A stretch of 36,708 nucleotides of DNA from an uncultured beta proteobacterium (GTDB lineage: Bacteria > Pseudomonadota > Gammaproteobacteria > Burkholderiales > Burkholderiaceae_C). The translations under genes were made by a program, and so were the position numbers. Each line of letters starts with the position of its first letter. Position 1 is the first letter of the stretch. The notes under the pieces were generated by a model. That model was not told the DNA's origin, searched no databases, and saw nothing but the letters and a program-made list of their open reading frames with translations. This document shows, piece after piece, positions 34,339 through 36,708 of this stretch. The stretch lies in the NCBI GenBank assembly GCA_903828665.1, contig CAIKMZ010000167.1, forward strand, positions 1 through 36,708. The letters are read 5' to 3'.

Positions 34339-35583
34339 ATGAATCAAGCCCTGTCCTCCGAATTTCCTGTAACAGACCGTGTTCGGGAGGCGTTGGCCGT
34401 CTCGCTGCGGGGCTGCGAAGAGTTGATCCCGCAAGAGGACTGGGTTCGCAAGTTGGCGCGTTCGGAAGCAACCGGGACGCCTTTGCGCATCAAGTTGGGT
34501 CTGGATCCTACCGCGCCTGACATCCACGTCGGGCACACGGTGGTGCTGAACAAGATGCGCCAATTGCAAGATCTGGGGCATACGGTCATTTTCTTGATTG
34601 GTGACTTCACCACCCTGATCGGCGACCCGTCCGGTCGCAACAGCACACGCCCGCCTTTGACCCGGGAGCAGATCGAAGTCAACGCGCAGACCTATTACCG
34701 GCAGGCTTCGATGGTGCTGGATCCGTCGAAAACCGAGATCCGCTACAACAGCGAATGGGGCGACACCCTTGGGTCGCGCGGCATGATCGAACTGGCGGCC
34801 AGGTACACCGTCGCGCGCATGATGGAGCGCAACGATTTTCACGACCGCTTCAAGGCCGGTCAGCCGATCAGCGTGCATGAGTTCCTGTATCCACTGATGC
34901 AGGGCTATGACAGCGTGGCCCTGCGCAGCGACCTCGAACTCGGGGGCACCGATCAAAAGTTCAATTTGTTAATGGGTCGCCATTTGCAGGCTGAATACGG
35001 GCAGGAGCCACAGTGCATTTTGACCATGCCGCTGCTGGAGGGCTTGGACGGGGTGGAAAAGATGTCCAAGAGCAAGAGCAACTACATCGGGATTTCCGAA
35101 GACGCCAACACCATGTTCGCCAAGGTTCTGAGCATCTCGGATACGCTGATGTGGCGCTGGTACACCCTGCTGAGCTTCAAGAGCGAGGCGCATATCGCGG
35201 CCTTGAAGGCCGACGTGCAGGCGGGCGCCAATCCGAAAGACGCCAAAGTGGCACTGGCCAAGGAGATTGCTGCGCGCTTTCACTCGGTGCAGGCTGCCGA
35301 CGCGGCCGAACAGGATTTCATCAATCGCAGCCGCGGTGGCGTGCCTGAGGAGATTGTCGAGATTTCCGTGCCGTTGGGTGAAGGCGGCGCGCCGCTCGGT
35401 ATCGGCGCCTTGCTCAAGACAGCCGGGCTGGCAGCGTCGGCCGGCGAAGGTAATCGTCTGGTCGATGGCGGCGGCGTACGCATCGATTCCACTGTCATCA
35501 GCGACAAGGGGCTCAAACTCGGCGCTGGTTGTTATGTGCTGCAGGTCGGCAAGCGCAAATTTGCACGGGTCACCGTGGGCTGA
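34339..35583 (+). CDS. tyrS: tyrosyl-tRNA synthetase
   Basis: A 414-residue class I synthetase charging tRNA-Tyr. The HIGH motif is His63-V-G-His66 (PDIHVGHTVVLNKM) and KMSKS is at 241-245. FLYPLMQGYDSVAL and LGGTDQKFNLLMGR form the tyrosine site. The C-terminal S4-like RNA-binding domain occupies about 345-410 (ALLKTAGLAASAGEGNRLVDGGGVRID). The sequence resembles the TyrRS branch common in betaproteobacteria. A short palindrome CGATTT-A-AAATCG lies about 70 bases upstream, between it and the divergent peptidase gene. Confidence 0.97.
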   Translation: MNQALSSEFPVTDRVREALAVSLRGCEELIPQEDWVRKLARSEATGTPLRIKLGLDPTAPDIHVGHTVVLNKMRQLQDLGHTVIFLIGDFTTLIGDPSGRNSTRPPLTREQIEVNAQTYYRQASMVLDPSKTEIRYNSEWGDTLGSRGMIELAARYTVARMMERNDFHDRFKAGQPISVHEFLYPLMQGYDSVALRSDLELGGTDQKFNLLMGRHLQAEYGQEPQCILTMPLLEGLDGVEKMSKSKSNYIGISEDANTMFAKVLSISDTLMWRWYTLLSFKSEAHIAALKADVQAGANPKDAKVALAKEIAARFHSVQAADAAEQDFINRSRGGVPEEIVEISVPLGEGGAPLGIGALLKTAGLAASAGEGNRLVDGGGVRIDSTVISDKGLKLGAGCYVLQVGKRKFARVTVG

Positions 35584-35589
35584 CCCGGC

Positions 35590-36507
35590 GTGACAGGCCT
35601 GCTACCGGAGCGATTCCTGACACCGCAACGCCTGCTGTGGGCGTCGGTGGCGGTAGCCATCGTCACCATCATACTCAAGACCCTGGCCTGGTACATCACG
35701 GACTCGGTCGGCTTGTTGTCGGATGCGATGGAGTCGCTCGTCAATCTGGCCAGCGCGATCTTCGCGCTGATGATGGTGACGATTGCGCAGCGACCCGCGG
35801 ATGAAGAGCACCCGTATGGTCATCACAAGGCGGAGTACTTTTCGAGCGGGTTTGAAGGAGTCCTGATCATTGCCGCCGCTGTGGGCATCGTCTGGGCTGC
35901 CGGGCACCGTCTGGCGGATCCGCAACCAATTCAGGAAGTTGGTTGGGGTCTGGCCCTGTCGGTGGTCAGCTCGGCGCTCAACGGCCTGCTCGCCTGGGTG
36001 ATGTTCCGCTCGGCCAAGACCCATCGATCGATTGCCCTGGACGCTGATGCACGGCATTTGGTTACGGACGTATGGACTTCGGTCGGGGTCGTTATCGGAA
36101 TCGCGGCCGTTGCCATGACGGACTGGCTCTGGCTCGACCCGGTGGTGGCAATCGGCGTGGCCCTGAATATCCTTTGGGAAGGTGCGCACCTGATGTGGCG
36201 CTCATCGCAGGGCTTGATGGACGAGGCGGTGGAGCCCGAAGTATTGCGTGAAATCCAGAAGGCGCTGGCAGATTTTGATCATCACACCATTCGGTTTGAC
36301 CACGTAACCACCCGTCGATCCGGCCAAAGACGCTTTGTCGACTTGCACATGCACATGCCGGCGAGTTGGTCGCTTGGGCGTGCCGCTGCGGTGCGCACCA
36401 GCGTGGAACAGGCGCTGATGAGCGCAGTGCCGGGTTTGCGTGCCACCATCCAGCTTTTGCCCAGCGATGTTGAAGCGCATTTCGATGACCCGAGGGACTT
36501 GCGATGA
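35590..36507 (+). CDS. cation diffusion facilitator (CDF) metal efflux transporter
   Basis: A 305-residue transporter with six membrane segments and a C-terminal cytoplasmic domain. Family features: SVGLLSDAMESLVNLAS (Asp-rich TM2 site), HPYGHHKAEYFSSGFEG after TM2, and ALDADARHLVTDVWTSVGV with the His/Asp site in TM5. The C-terminal domain carries HHTIRFDHVTTRRSG and HMHMP. Family members exchange Zn, Fe or Mn for protons. GTG 35590 is the start, 6 bases after the tyrS stop, so the two are co-transcribed. Confidence 0.93.
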   Translation: MTGLLPERFLTPQRLLWASVAVAIVTIILKTLAWYITDSVGLLSDAMESLVNLASAIFALMMVTIAQRPADEEHPYGHHKAEYFSSGFEGVLIIAAAVGIVWAAGHRLADPQPIQEVGWGLALSVVSSALNGLLAWVMFRSAKTHRSIALDADARHLVTDVWTSVGVVIGIAAVAMTDWLWLDPVVAIGVALNILWEGAHLMWRSSQGLMDEAVEPEVLREIQKALADFDHHTIRFDHVTTRRSGQRRFVDLHMHMPASWSLGRAAAVRTSVEQALMSAVPGLRATIQLLPSDVEAHFDDPRDLR

Positions 36508-36526
36508 TGGACTGGCGGGACGCGGC

Positions 36527-36708
36527 ATGATTGCGCTGTTGCAGCGAGTGGCGCAGGCGCGCGTTCTGATCGACGGGCAGACAATCGGGGAAATTGCTGC
36601 TGGCTTGCTGGTGCTGCTGTGCGCCGAACGTGGCGATAGCGAGCTTGAGAGTGACAAGATGTTGGCCAAGATCATCAAACTGCGCATCTTCGGCGACGAC
36701 GCGGGCAA
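36527..36708 (+). CDS. dtd: D-aminoacyl-tRNA deacylase (C-terminus beyond window)
   Basis: The first 60 codons are present. MIALLQRVAQARVLIDGQTIGEIAAGLLVLLCAERGD and KMLAKIIKLRIFGDDAGK match the N-terminal half of Dtd, which removes D-amino acids wrongly attached to tRNA. The start is ATG 36527, 19 bases after the stop of the transporter gene. The C-terminal half, with the TNGP motif, is outside the window. Confidence 0.93.
   Translation, partial: MIALLQRVAQARVLIDGQTIGEIAAGLLVLLCAERGDSELESDKMLAKIIKLRIFGDDAG

Overview
The window looks like chromosomal DNA of a betaproteobacterium, most likely order Burkholderiales and perhaps close to Comamonadaceae. The evidence is GC-rich sequence (I estimate about 60% GC), a Burkholderiales-like GlyQ reading, and the gene neighbourhoods corC-lnt-glyQ-glyS-gmhB-plsC, liuR-ivd-can-aceK-thiolase and rplM-rpsI-erpA. 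This assignment rests on recognising protein families and gene order, not on a database search. I see no tRNA or rRNA genes, insertion sequences, prophage or CRISPR array. The window cuts genes at both ends: a hybrid sensor kinase on the left and dtd on the right.

Region 1 (1-9.6 kb) is the accessory part. A very large membrane-bound hybrid histidine kinase (GAF, four PAS domains, kinase core, two receiver domains, C-terminus outside the window) lies divergent to a two-gene unit of an AAHS-type aromatic-acid MFS transporter and a MetA/SphA-type outer-membrane beta-barrel. A convergent unit follows: a HybB/NrfD-type membrane quinone-interacting protein without any partner subunit, then a divergent UbiA-superfamily prenyltransferase. 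An AsnC/Lrp-type regulator is transcribed divergently from it.

Region 2 (9.6-18.1 kb) is housekeeping: a GNAT acetyltransferase, then corC-lnt (envelope and lipoprotein maturation), glyQ-glyS (glycyl-tRNA synthetase), gmhB (LPS heptose), plsC (phosphatidic acid synthesis) and a YgjP/SprT-like metalloprotein. Start and stop codons overlap in several places, which suggests one or two operons.

Region 3 (18.1-26.4 kb) is branched-chain amino acid and acyl-CoA catabolism: a metallo-beta-lactamase-fold hydrolase divergent from a LiuR-like MerR regulator with a perfect dyad operator between them, then a PaaI-type thioesterase, isovaleryl-CoA dehydrogenase, carbonic anhydrase, AceK, acetyl-CoA acetyltransferase and a second acyl-CoA dehydrogenase. 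These genes would convert leucine-derived acyl-CoA towards acetyl-CoA, and AceK would route isocitrate into the glyoxylate bypass. The methylcrotonyl-CoA carboxylase and HMG-CoA lyase genes are not in the window.

Region 4 (26.4-36.7 kb) holds two mannose-1-phosphate-guanylyltransferase-type enzymes and rlmJ on the minus strand, rplM-rpsI and erpA on the plus strand, anmK and an M23 peptidase on the minus strand, then tyrS, a cation diffusion facilitator and the start of dtd on the plus strand. Several RNA-level signals are clear here: a leader hairpin before rplM, a strong terminator after rpsI, and an erpA terminator embedded in the 3' end of anmK. The best candidates for something not yet described are the orphan HybB/NrfD-UbiA pair with its AsnC regulator, and the sensor kinase next to the two-membrane uptake pair.
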